64,000 bases of DNA from Rhipicephalus microplus (Eukaryota > Arthropoda > Arachnida > Ixodida > Ixodidae): assembly GCF_043290135.1 (NCBI RefSeq), contig NC_134701.1, positions 98,262,202-98,326,201 on the forward strand, read 5' to 3'. Within the stretch, counting starts at the first letter, position 1. Each line of letters opens with the position of its first letter. The notes under the pieces were generated by a model that saw only the letters and a list, made by a program, of their open reading frames with translations, ran no database searches and was not told the origin of the DNA. Positions 33,009-43,379 of this stretch are shown here, piece after piece. Both the position numbers and the translations under genes were made by a program.

Positions 33009-33640
33009 TGGCTTAGTGTTGATCTGTTTGTCGGGTAATGCAGCTGATAATGTAAGCAAAAATAGGTGCTCCCGCCTGTTGCGAGGTGCACAGTGCAATT
33101 CTATTTTTTGCCTGAAAAAGAATAAAATTTATAAGGAGTTGTTTCTAGTTTGTGGACAAATAATCATGAATAGAAGACATGTCAGAGTACGGTGTCAAAA
33201 CTTTAAAAATGGCTTCACAAATGTGTACGACGAAGAGCGGGGCGGTAGGCCAATCATTCATACCAAGTAAAAAAGTATTCCAATGAACTGGGCAGTGCGA
33301 TTTCGTTAACTACTAACAGTTAGTGGCCTGTCAGACAAAGATCCCCTAGTTTCGCACAATTGTAGCTGAAATCACAAGGCTTGTATAAGGTTGGTACCCG
33401 AATGCTTACTGACGAACTCAAACACTAAAGAATGTCAAGTGGATGATCATTCTGGGACCGCTACTAACAAAACAAGAATCATTTGTTTTCGCGCATTGTT
33501 ACAGGAGATGATGCTTGGATATCCTATGCCCGTGTAGAAACAAACCAACAGTCAACGGAGTGGTACCACTCCTTTTTGGAAAAACCAAAACTATTCAAGT
33601 AGTTTTGCTTACTACAGTCAGAAGATAATGGCTACCATAC

Positions 33641-34285
33641 TGCCACGCACCTTAATTATTTTCCGTGTTCTAGGTCCCGCTTACGCCCACAAAGAGTGTC
33701 AGCAATTCTTCAGTGTTCAAGAAACGTCAGGATTGTAGTCGATCGTCCCGTTGAGATTGCGCGCGAGACGCGAATACTCGACCTTATTCCAGAGCATCCA
33801 CGACACACAGCGATAAGGCTGGACAATTCCATGGCGCATGTATAACTGTCGAAGCACTTCACCGAAGATACTCAGTTCATCAACGGCCGACGCCCTGTTC
33901 ACTGTTATCAGTGACCGTGTGTATCGCTGTAATCTGGCTAATAATTCACCGGGCACAAGTTCAGCCAAATGAAGCTTCATCTGGTACCTACAGTCTGCTC
34001 CCTCGTCCATGTCACTGGTATATTGCCACATTCTCACTTCATCTTTTGTTATCAGCCCGCTTCACTGCCAGGAAATTTCAGCGCAAACCACGCCTACACT
34101 GTTTCAAAAGCTTCGGAAAGGTAGTAGATCATTTTGTCAAGATTAAGCCCACTTCGTAAACACTACAGATTATTCTAAAACCTACATAATAGCTAGCGAT
34201 AACGCTAGAACATTTGATGGCAAGGCTTTTATGCGCTTCGCCGCTTGTCAGTTGATCGACGGCCACAAACAACTCCGAACAGATT
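33641..34285. other. Unassigned, with one open frame of unknown meaning
   Basis: A 106-residue frame on the minus strand (34037-33717) contains LARLQRYTRSLITVNRASAV and VSWMLWNKVEYSRLARNLNG. It has no domain I know and no clear splice signals, so it may be chance or an unrecognised element fragment. Confidence 0.3.
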
Positions 34286-34747
34286 GTGGCTTGTGTCCCC
34301 CAAGCTGAAACGACTACCTCAATGGACTTAGACGAGGTCAGGGGCACGAAGCATAAGGCTGCCGAACCAAGAACCGTAATTACTTTGGTAGACTCGAACG
34401 TCACGCAGATAAATGAAGGAATTGAAAAGCTAGAGGCCCTATTCGACAAAATTTCTACGGAACAAGCAGCTCACAACAAACAGCTCACAGATAGTGTCAC
34501 TTCCCTGAGTACAGCTCTCTCTAACCATACAGCTCGCTTTGGTTCGCTTCCTACAATGACAGAGAGTGTAGTTGCGGCAGACGTAATCGTATCACAGACA
34601 CCAATCATTCCATCTTTCGTTCACGTGCAACCTATTTCTAGACATTTTTGGACCAATTTTGTCAGGACAGCGCCACATTCACGACGATATGGCCAACGCC
34701 ACTCGCACGCTCTTCTGACAGTGGAATTTCAGGAGCTACCGAAATAA
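34286..34747 (+). pseudogene. I-type LINE, ORF1 with coiled coil
   Basis: An open frame of 153 residues starting MACVPQAETTTSMDLDEVRG. Residues about 35-90 (NVTQINEGIEKLEALFDKIS and following) form a heptad-like coiled coil, usual in ORF1 proteins of LINEs, where it supports trimer formation on the element RNA. No zinc knuckle is present. The frame ends GAA/TAA at 34745, 10 bases before endonuclease-type sequence begins, so it is probably ORF1 truncated or fused by a frameshift to the linker. It sits directly upstream of a broken ORF2 in the same orientation. Confidence 0.6.
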
Positions 34748-34754
34748 ACGGGCG

Positions 34755-37700
34755 GCCTTGGAATTTCACCCCCAAAACGCCGACCAACCACCGGACATAA
34801 TTGCGTTACAAGAGACAGGCTATCCTGCGAAATTGACTGGATATGCCCCTTTCAACGAACTTACTACTTCGGATAGGCGACCGCCACTGCCATACTGGTG
34901 CAACCTAACCTCACGGATAACTGACATGACTTGCATTATCCACACGTAGCTCACACTTTTGTTGAACTTCTTCCTAAGAAATGCTCAGATAGCAGCGTCT
35001 ACATTTCGAACCTATATGTTCCCCCTAGAGACGCAAGTATCCACGCTGCCCCTCTCCTAAGAAAAGTAGCTTGTCATTCACAACTGGTAATAATTGGTGA
35101 CTTCAATGCGAAACACACCGAATAGGGTTACAGCAAATGTGACCGCAATTAAAAGAATTACAATTTGGAAAACGATTAGAGACCCATGAGACTGACCCTA
35201 CAAACGCTTTTCGACCGATCATCTAAAATTGGGAACAGCGTCAGTCGGAACACACACCCAGACTTTACACTTGTTAAAACGATTATTCATTTGCGTGGGA
35301 AAACACCGAACGACACCTAGAAAGTGATCATTATCTATCTTTCATCCAAGTACCTACTAAAGGCTCTACAAGATTTACTATACTAAACACACCAAATGGG
35401 ACATATTTAGATTCCTTAGGGACAAGCACTCCACCACCTCTATCAAAAATCTTGTTAAGTGGACTGCCGATTTTGTAATAATGCTAAACAAGCTACTTGC
35501 GAAACTCCAATGGAGTGGGATGGCCCCGTCCCGCACTCGAAGCTTGTGCATCTACGTGAAGCACAAGCCAGTTCACATCGCTGATGACTCCACCAGAAGC
35601 ACAATAAAAACTTGAAACGCCGACTAGCGCAAATCAACAGGGATATCAAGGAGTATTCACAGAAACTTCATGAAACATAACGACATTAGCTCTGAGACAG
35701 GCTCAACGGCCAGCTAAGAAATAAAAACACATGGCAGCTCTTTAGGCACTTATTGGATCCTGAGCAGAGTTAAAGCGCGTCGCGCAACAAAATGCATCAG
35801 CTCATTTACAAATATCCGGGCACGAATGAGGAATCGTTGCAAGAAATAAAATCTAAGTATCTAAACCTACATGTAGACTCATCGAGAATGCCGAAATGCT
35901 GTGAAAATACTAACCAGAAGCTAGATCAAGACTTTACCGAGGCAGAAATACGTGCGGTATTGAACGGCATGCGTACGACAGCCGCTGCAGGAGAAGACGA
36001 AATTTCAAACAAAATACTGTGTAACCTAGAGGATAAGTCCATGACAGCAATCACTGACCTTTTCACTGGGCGTCTAACACTGCCTGCAAGTTGGAAACAT
36101 GCACTAGTTCTCTTTATTCCTTAGCTGGATAATTTTCGGCCCATTTCTCTTATCTTCTGCCTGGGGAAGGTGATTGAGATCGTTATTCTTAGACGACTAA
36201 CAGTTTATGCAGAGTCGAATGACCTGCTAGCCTCTATGATGGTGGGATTTCGGCAACAGTTATCCACGCAAGATATAATGCTGAAACTTAAATATGAGAT
36301 ATTAAATCCGAGACACATAGTGGCTGCCAGGACTATCCTAGGCTTGGATATAAAAAAGCATTTGATAACGTCTCCCACTCTGCTGTGCTCGACAACCTAG
36401 CCCAAGTGAACGTGGATAGTCGCACTTACAATTACATCAAAACTTTCCTGCATGAACGCATGGCCGAGCTAAGCCTAGGCGACGTTAAAAGCGACAAAAT
36501 CACCCTAGGAACACGCGGCACGTCACAAGGAGCCGTGTTATCCCCATTCCTTTTTAACATGTCCATGCGTGGTTTGCCCGCGCTTTTGGATCAGATCCCA
36601 CACAATAGGCACTCACTGTATGCTGCTGACATTACCATATGGACCTGCACGGGCTCAGATGGGCAAATTTTCGAAGCATTACAAAGAGCAGCAGACACTG
36701 TACAGGAATGCGTACAGAAAATGGGCGTTAGTTGTTCCCCCTAGAAATCCGAGCTCTTAATAATAAGAAACAGGAGCACAAAGGACGACCCCTACAATAA
36801 GGTACACTCTGCGATTTATATCATAGTAAATGAAAACATTGTCCCTACTGTTCTCACAATCAGTGTTAGAATAGCTCATCCAGCATAACGCTTATAATGC
36901 AGAAGCTTTGAAAAAACTACAGGCCACAGTACAACAAATCACAAGGCTGCTAAGGAGAGGAGCAACTAAAATCAAGGAATGAAGTAACGAGACCTTTGCA
37001 AATTATTTCATGCCTTTGTAATCAGTACGGTCACCTACTCGTTCCCCTATTACCATCTAAGAAAGAGAGATACAAAAAAACTAAAACTCTCTGATAAAAC
37101 AGACATATAAGCGTGCACTGGGACTTCCTGGGTACGCAGGTACCGAAAAACTATTACGTTTGGGTATCCACAACACAGTGGAGGAATTAATCAAAGGGCA
37201 CTGAACGGCCCAAGAAGACTTTCACGCACCAAGGTAAGCTTGCAGATACTCAGCCTCTCGTGGGACGCGCTAGTTTAACACTCACAGACAGGATTATCTT
37301 ACCAGTGGTAACCTATGCTAACCTTAAAGTTAAACCCCTGCCCAAAAACATGCTTGCAGACAAAATAAGAAAGGTAAGGGCAGAACTAACTCGCGCAAAT
37401 CTTTCAGGATCACCAAACCGCACTTTATGTCAATGCTACCCGTCAGGCGAGAGACCGTTACACCGAATGCGCGGTCACCAACCATGGACAACCTATTACT
37501 GCATCCACCGTAAATAAAACCACTGCCTTGGAGGCAGAAGAAGCCGCCATTGCACTGCCCAACCCTGTTAAGGCAACTAATTACATCTTATCCTATTTTA
37601 AAAGGGCCCTCACGAACTTTATGATGGGCTGTGTTGGTCCGCTCACGGCCAACATCCTAAAAAATAACTAACGAAGCGATAAGCTAAAGCTTGTATGGGT

Positions 37701-38001
37701 GCATGGTCACGCGGGGAATCCAGGGAATGAGGCGGATCACCGTGTAGCCCGAGGTTTAGCCAACCGTGAGGTGAAATCTTCTGCCCCGAACTTTTCGCAG
37801 GAAGGGATCACCACACATAACAAAATTACCGATTATTACAAAGAGAACCGCAAAACATACGCGGCCCCACATACTGACCTTACAAGAGAACAGGCTACGA
37901 TCTGGAAGCAAATTCAAACAAATTCTTTTCCGACCCTCCCCGGCTGTCTAAAATTTACCCTGAAAACATTCGACCACACAACCAACATTGCGATTGCCTG
38001 A
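34755..38001 (+). pseudogene. I-type LINE, ORF2: endonuclease, reverse transcriptase, RNase H (heavily broken)
   Basis: Endonuclease: PPDIIALQETGYPAKLTGYA (34785) and LVIIGDFNAKH (35085), then ESDHYL (about 35325). Reverse transcriptase: TTAAAGEDEISNKILCNLED (35985), VGFRQQLSTQDIML, LGYKKAFDNVSHSAVLDNL (36345), GTSQGAVLSPFLFNM (36520) and YAAD at 36619-36630 in place of YADD, so the first metal-binding Asp of the pair is lost. RNase H: VHGHAGNPGNEADHRVARGL (37698). More than ten stops and frameshifts lie between. The 3' end at about 38240 is a TTTCTCTCTCTCT tract. The RNase H at the end places it in the I superfamily. It is a different family from the LINE at 12.6 kb. Confidence 0.85.
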
Positions 38002-38240
38002 GGGCTACCAAAAATCACATTCTTTGGTAATGTGAGGGGAACCCTCCACCAAAGACATTACTGCCAGATTCCTTTCTCGTGGAGTGGAAGTCACTCCTGT
38101 CAACGACTGATTACGGTGTTCAGGCAGTAGCAGTTTCCTGGGCGGAAACGGTCGTGGCCGCCACCCTCGACGCCACCGGCACGCTGAAGTCAACAACCTC
38201 ATCGTGCCTTTCACTAAAGTTGTTTCTCTCTCTCTCTTAC

Positions 38241-38990
38241 TGGAAGATGACAATCACTGCTAATGGGCAGTGAGTACAGAAGATTCCGATTGTACATAGA
38301 GACCCGCCATCCAATTTTAGTTAACGCACATGCGGCAACTTTTTATTGGTCAACAATGCACAGGAGAAACCTTCCAATGCACTACCTCGAAGGCCAGGAT
38401 CCAGTGTCAATATGTACGGGGTGACGAGTGAACGATTGTGCAGCGCAAGCTGTTGGTTTTTTCAATCAACATATTCGCTAAGAAACGCTGCCTTTATCTA
38501 CGTTGCGAGGTGAGAGGTTAAAAGGGTGAGAGAAAAGACGCGCATGCGCAATGGGAGTCTAAATGCCCCAGGCAGGCACTGTGCCCTGCTCCCTACCGGG
38601 CTGCAGAAATTAGGTGCCTCCTTCCTCTTCTAACCACTGGGGAAGTATGCCTAGAGGAGGAGACAGAGGGGAGAGTGAGCGTAGCCCAGCAGACGCTGCT
38701 TGCGTCGACATTGCAAGGCGAGAGGGGGAGCATAGGAGTGGAAGGGGAGAGGGGCGAATGCGCGATGATGGAATAAACGCTGTGAGAAGGGGGCCTAGAA
38801 GAGAGAGAGGTGGAGCGAGAGTAGTTTAGCAGCGCTCCGTGCGTCGGCATCGCGAGGCGACCGAGGAAAGAGTGTAGGGAAGGAGAGAGAGAGCGGGAGT
38901 GGACGTGCATGTGCAGTAAGAGTGGTCACGCCACACACCAGATTCAGCTCCGATTATCGCTCCCTGGAAGTTGTCTCTTTCCTGCAAAAG
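38241..38990. other. Unassigned; purine-rich tract
   Basis: 38640-38910 is rich in GAGAGG-type purine sequence on the plus strand. No gene or named repeat is seen. Confidence 0.4.
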
Positions 38991-38994
38991 CCCA

Positions 38995-39450
38995 ATATGA
39001 GTGTGGTATGTTGTCATGTTTTTACATGAAACGCGTGTCAAGATTATGATGTTTGCACCAGTAATATATTTCGTCATCCATTGATGTCACGTAACACCAA
39101 ATTTGTTATATGTGGAGTTAGCAAAACGGCCGTGAGCGCATCATGAAGGGACCAATACACTAAATGTAGCGTTGACGCGCGTGCACGTTCGATACAGCGA
39201 CGCTACGTTAGCAAAGAGCGAGTACTCTATATATATGGTCTGACGCAGGCGCGACCAGCGTCCGTCGGTGCAGACCGATGGCAACTGGCGCGAAATGCGA
39301 CATGCTGCATTTCACGCCGATGCGTTACCCTGACAACACAGCGTCTTCTTCGTTTAGTGACGGAGGGACGCCGGACGCGCTGAAACATGCACGCGTCAAA
39401 GCAACAAAGCGCGGCACGTGCCTACGAGTATATCAACACCACCTAGACTA
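38995..39450 (+). repeat. Composite tandem-repeat element, copy 2 (one unit plus core)
   Basis: One ~146-bp unit (38997-39145) followed by the core (39150-39440) that is shared with 4150-4810: GACGCAGGCGCGACCAGCGT, GCGAAATGCGACATGCTGCA and CACGCGTCAAAGCAACAAAG. This copy lacks the 271-bp LINE segment, so it serves as the empty-site reference. The right-hand units and GATA tail are missing. Confidence 0.8.
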
Positions 39451-40028
39451 TTCACAAGGCCTGTTCATACCCCTCTCTCCAGACGGCATACGTCACGCTA
39501 GTTGTCCGATGTTATGACTGGCCACGGCCGGACTCGACTCCTTCTCCGGCGCTCCCCTTACGGCCTTCGCATTGGGGCGTTTTGCTGCCTGCCACCGCAA
39601 GTTCGGGGTGGCGCTGCTAGACCACTGTTGCTCCGCCGCCTCCAAGCGCGTTCACGGGCGCAGTGTGCGCGCCACAGCGCTATGGCCATCATAACAGCGC
39701 TGAGTACGAGGAACAGAACCAACTGCGGCGCCTGAATTCTTGAAGATGAACGTTTTATCCCCACAATACAGCTCGGTCGTTGCATGTGATGAAGTTAAAA
39801 TGGTAAAGTCGACCTCTGAGAGCACCGCTTACGCAGTCGCAACCATTCCGGCAGCATTCCCGGATTTTCGCACACGCGTGTTGTCACAAGCAACAGTAAA
39901 CCATTACAGCGCACAAAATTCAGAAAGAAAAAGCAACATTTATTTTGTCGTAAGGTGGACTAGAACCTAAATAAAAAAACAATTTCTGTGCGAGGTTTGC
40001 ACAAATACCTTTTTCTTTCAAATCCACG
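39451..40028. other. Unassigned intronic DNA
   Basis: Nothing recognised. It ends in a hairpin-forming sequence (ACGCTAGCAAT-ACAA-ATTGCTAGCGT, 40026-40051) at the 5' edge of the next LINE. Confidence 0.4.
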
Positions 40029-40041
40029 CTAGCAATACAAA

Positions 40042-41222
40042 TTGCTAGCGTTTACTAAAAAAGCCCTACTATCTATTAAAGATAAAATAATCGATAATTT
40101 TGAACAAAAACGCCTCACAATCGGAATATTTCTTGACTTTAGGAAAGCGTTTGATTCTATTAAGCATGAAATTCTTCTACAAAAGATTACCGAATACGGA
40201 ATATGGGGCTCGTCTCTTAATTTAATAAGAAGTTACCTTAGTAACCGGTTCCAATATACTGATATGAAACACTCAAAGTCTGAAATGGGCAAGATAAATT
40301 ATGGTGTCCCACAGCGCTGCATACTTGGGCCACTTCTATTTCTATTATATATAAACGATATCGTAAACGTACCTCTAACAGCAGATATTATATTATACGC
40401 AGACGACACTCATGTATTTTTTTCCGGTCAGGATATCTCTAGTATAGAAAAACAAGCTAACCTTTGGCTTAACAATTTGTCTCTATGGTTGAAAATAAAT
40501 CAGTTAGAACTAAATATCAAGAAAACAAAGTACATTATTTTTCACCCTCGAAACCATTCCATTCTCCGTAATACACAGCTGTCATTCAGACGAGTTTCGA
40601 TTGAGCGAGTTCAGACTCAAAAGTTCTTAGGCGTCATTTTTCACGAAACGTTGAACTGGTCTAGTCATATAGATAAACTACGTACCCAGGTATCACGGTC
40701 CATTGGTGTGATTGAAAAAATTAGGTGCTTTCTACTACTTTGGGTGACAAAGCAACTTTACTACGCTTTAGTTTATTCCCGCATACAATACTGCCTGTTA
40801 ATCTGGGGCTCGACAACAAAAAAAATAAAATTGGGACTCACCGACTGCAAAGAAGAAAGCTACGTATATTCGAGAATGTTCCGCGTCGAACGCCTTCTGC
40901 TCCTCTTTTCCTTAAGCATGGAATCCTAACATTTGAAAATATCTTTCATAAAAAGCTAGCGACAGTCATTTACAATCAAATCAAATCAAACGCAGTTAAA
41001 TTCCATGATACTTACTCCCGGAAACTACCAATGTATAACTTCAGAAGAACCACCTATTACAGTGAGAGGACTCGGACCAACTACGGTAGACAAAAGCTAG
41101 CGCACCTTATTCCTTCGTTTTTAAACTCAAATACCATGGCCACCACCATAGTGAATGAAAGTCAATCCCCAGCAATTTTCAAAAAGAAGATACACGCTTA
41201 TCTACTCATGCTTCAAACGTGA
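40042..41222 (+). pseudogene. CR1/Jockey-type LINE reverse transcriptase, 5'-truncated, one frameshift
   Basis: The first 260 residues are open and hold the full palm: GIFLDFRKAFDSIKHEILLQ, NYGVPQRCILGPLLFLLYIN (QR where QG is usual) and an intact YADD (40396-40407, IILYADDTHVFF), then WLKINQLELNIKKTKYIIFH and FLGVIFHETLNWSSHIDKLR. At an A-run near 40815-40830 the frame shifts and resumes as RLQRRKLRIFENVPRRTPSA to the natural end at 41222. The endonuclease and fingers are missing by 5' truncation. A 3' untranslated region and tail follow to 41626. This is the least damaged polymerase in the window: apart from truncation only one frame change is needed to explain it. Confidence 0.92.
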
Positions 41223-41591
41223 TATGTCTTTTTTTTGTGTTAATGAAGTGCAACTCGTGTAGTTTTGCTGAAACGCACTGTAAATTTTTCACTTCCTCAC
41301 AACTGTTCACAACTAAGTTTTTGTTTTTATAGGATTTTAAAGGGCTTTTATGTGTAAAGAGTGCATTTATAGATGTGTAATTATTTCTTATCTTTTCCAC
41401 GCTTTACGTCTACACTTTGTATATTTCACTGTATTGAATCTATGTATTTATGCTCTAGACACACATGCTGAGTGTTGTGCATTATTGTGGTCTGGGCGGG
41501 GATTGGTGCATTGTCAGGCATTCCGTTGCCTTTTCACCACCCGTTTCCATTCAACCACTGGATAATTGATGTATGTTTAAACTATGATGAT

Positions 41592-41626
41592 GAATAAACT
41601 TCAAACTTCAAACTTCAAACTTCAAA
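41592..41626 (+). repeat. (ACTTCAA)n tail of the LINE
   Basis: After GATGAATAA the 7-base unit ACTTCAA repeats four times, marking the 3' end of the LINE. Confidence 0.85.
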
Positions 41627-41681
41627 TTAACACAAACACAAATGCATAGTACAAATAAAGCGAACCTCCATGACATACTCA

Positions 41682-42495
41682 TCACAGTCTGAAATATTTT
41701 CTAGACGGCTTGTGCACATAAGCAAGTGGTTTTTCATTTCTATCGCTCACCATCTTGGTGTAGTTAGCGAGAAGTCTGACGAATTTGTCCGCAATTAAAC
41801 GAGCTGTGCGCCTTGCGTGGCTGCTGTCTACACCCTCTGGGCAGAGGAGGACGGGTGATTGTTCGAGGTGTGGGGTAACCAGAAGTTTCATGCACTTCAT
41901 GCACTTTTGTACGCGGAAGTTTGCTAGCAGCTTTTTCAAAGAAAGTAACAATGTTGTCCAACAGTGTCAAAAACATACGGTTTGGGTAGTGGAGTGCACT
42001 TTTGTCCTGGCTGTGCAACAGAACATACAAAGGATCAGGTTTGTTCGTAGTCGTCAGCATCGTTACACAAGCATCACACTAAAACTCACTGACGAGCATA
42101 ACGATGTATCCACTCCCCGTAGGTAGACGGCGATGACTCCGCTTTCCATTTCGTCGACTGTCGAGGAGCCGAGGTGACCGAGGGGCCACGCGCTGCAGGT
42201 CCTTTACGCGGCCTCTTGTAGCCGGGACTATATACGAAGGATACTGATCGAAGACCGTGGGCACAGCTCCTGGGCGCAGTTTCCGGATACGATATCCGGG
42301 AACATAGTCATTTTCCGTGAAGTGTTTGCTGCACACTACAGTCGATGCGGACTTGTCATTCATGACGAGGTTTTCACGTGAAACATTTTTCCTCCACTTC
42401 GAACACAGTTCCTCATCGCTAGGAAATTGGTGGTACGACACACCCGGTGTCTTCCTTTGCTGTGACACACACAGCGGCACGCAACAATAAACCAT
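41682..42495 (-). pseudogene. Internally deleted P element: THAP domain joined to transposase C terminus
   Basis: The start at 42495 gives MVYCCVPLCVSQQ, and the THAP zinc finger is complete: C-x-x-x-C near the start, the W of CSKWRKNV, CSKHF, and GAVPTVF. THAP domains bind the internal and terminal sites of P elements. Soon after, the strand passes to the extreme C-terminal part of a P-type transposase (LTLLDNIVTFFEKAAS; then in another frame KCMKCMKLLVTPHLEQSPVL and SHARRTARLIADKFVRLLAN). The whole catalytic DDE core is missing. A frameshift near 41920 separates the last two blocks. This layout resembles the KP-type deletion derivatives of Drosophila, whose short DNA-binding product represses transposition; a similar role here is only an inference. 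Confidence 0.78.
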
Positions 42496-43379
42496 GGCTA
42501 CGCTAGTGCAGTTAGCGTGCCTGAGCGTGTCTGATGCATTGTTTACCGAGGTCATCGAACGCAGTCAAGAAAAGTCGCAGTCGGCGACGCGGGAAGCCGT
42601 CGGCGACGCGGGGAGCCGGCGGAGCTTACAGTAAGGTGGTGCTGCCCTCTACGCGTCAGAAAAAAATATATGCGCGGCGCCGGTATTGAGAAGGCCGTAA
42701 GGAGCGTGCGGAAGAAGCGTCGAGTCCGGCCGTGGAACGGCACAGCAAGGTGGCTTGCAAGGGACGCTCATCGACGTAACGGTCAAACGCTGTCCGCGTC
42801 CTGCAGGAACGCGGGAGGCATCTGTGTGCGCCGCAGGAAATGCACATCAGCGTCGCTGGGACACACAGTCGGCGTCTAGCACGTGCACGGACGGCTATAA
42901 AAGGAGCGTGTCGGGAGTGCGGTGTGCTCTCTCTCTGGACTTCACTGGCCCGCTCGTCTCGAGTGCACTCTGGGCCCTTGTGATGGAAAGGCGCGTCTGT
43001 ACGCTCTCGTTGCAATGTACTTCTCTTGCAAATATGTAAATTAAACGCATCTTCTACTTGTTCGTGAGGCGCGTCGCAAGAGTGGTCCTTCGCCGGATCC
43101 TGGGTGGCAGCCTGAACCCCTCCTCGGGCATATCACCGACTGTCCAGTGGCCGAAGACGCGTCGCTCAGGTGGTGGAGTTGGTCACCCCGCGCACTTTTT
43201 TACCCCGAACGGCGGACAAGCCACGACTGGTTTGCCTTTCATCGCTACCTGCTTCGCTGGCTAGACTGCGTTAGGCTTGGTGCTGCATCGCACTGCTCTG
43301 AGTCTTCGTCCATTCCCACGTGTCCTATTTTATTGGTGTTGTATTTGTGAGTATGTGATTACACATCGATCAGTGCGAC
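42496..43379. other. GC-rich spacer between divergent P elements
   Basis: It holds a 19-bp tandem duplication (42580-42598 and 42599-42617, one mismatch, GTCGGCGACGCGGGAAGCC), a TATAAAAG at 42896 and a stretch with LTR-like features (TATA box, later AATTAAACG). No coding exon is supported. Confidence 0.4.
42896..42903 (+). promoter_or_regulatory. Candidate TATA box (TATAAAAG)
   Basis: Consensus TATAAAAG followed about 30 bases later by GTGTGCTCTCTC. It could be the promoter of the P element starting at 43380 or of an unrecognised solo LTR. No direct support. Confidence 0.35.

Larger units (their letters stand above)
32392..33640 (+). pseudogene. Decayed mariner transposon, interrupted by a Penelope-like element
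   Basis: The likely left end is CGAGGGTTATTCATTAAAG (32392-32410), similar to mariner terminal repeats. After the interruption at 32502-33008 the plus strand reads, in several frames, KIYKELFLVCGQIIMNRRHV and CQNFKNGFTNVYDEERGGRP (33125-33255), the helix-turn-helix and linker, then VTGDDAWISYARVETNQQST and EWYHSFLEKPKLFK (33490-33590), matching the mariner TGDETW...ETK-QS-W block with the first catalytic Asp. The rest of the DDD domain and the right terminal repeat are not found, so it is truncated near 33640. The transposase cannot be made. Confidence 0.75.

Noticed and set aside
33717..34037. 106-codon minus-strand frame as an exon
   Set aside because: No recognisable domain and no convincing splice borders; kept only as an unassigned frame.
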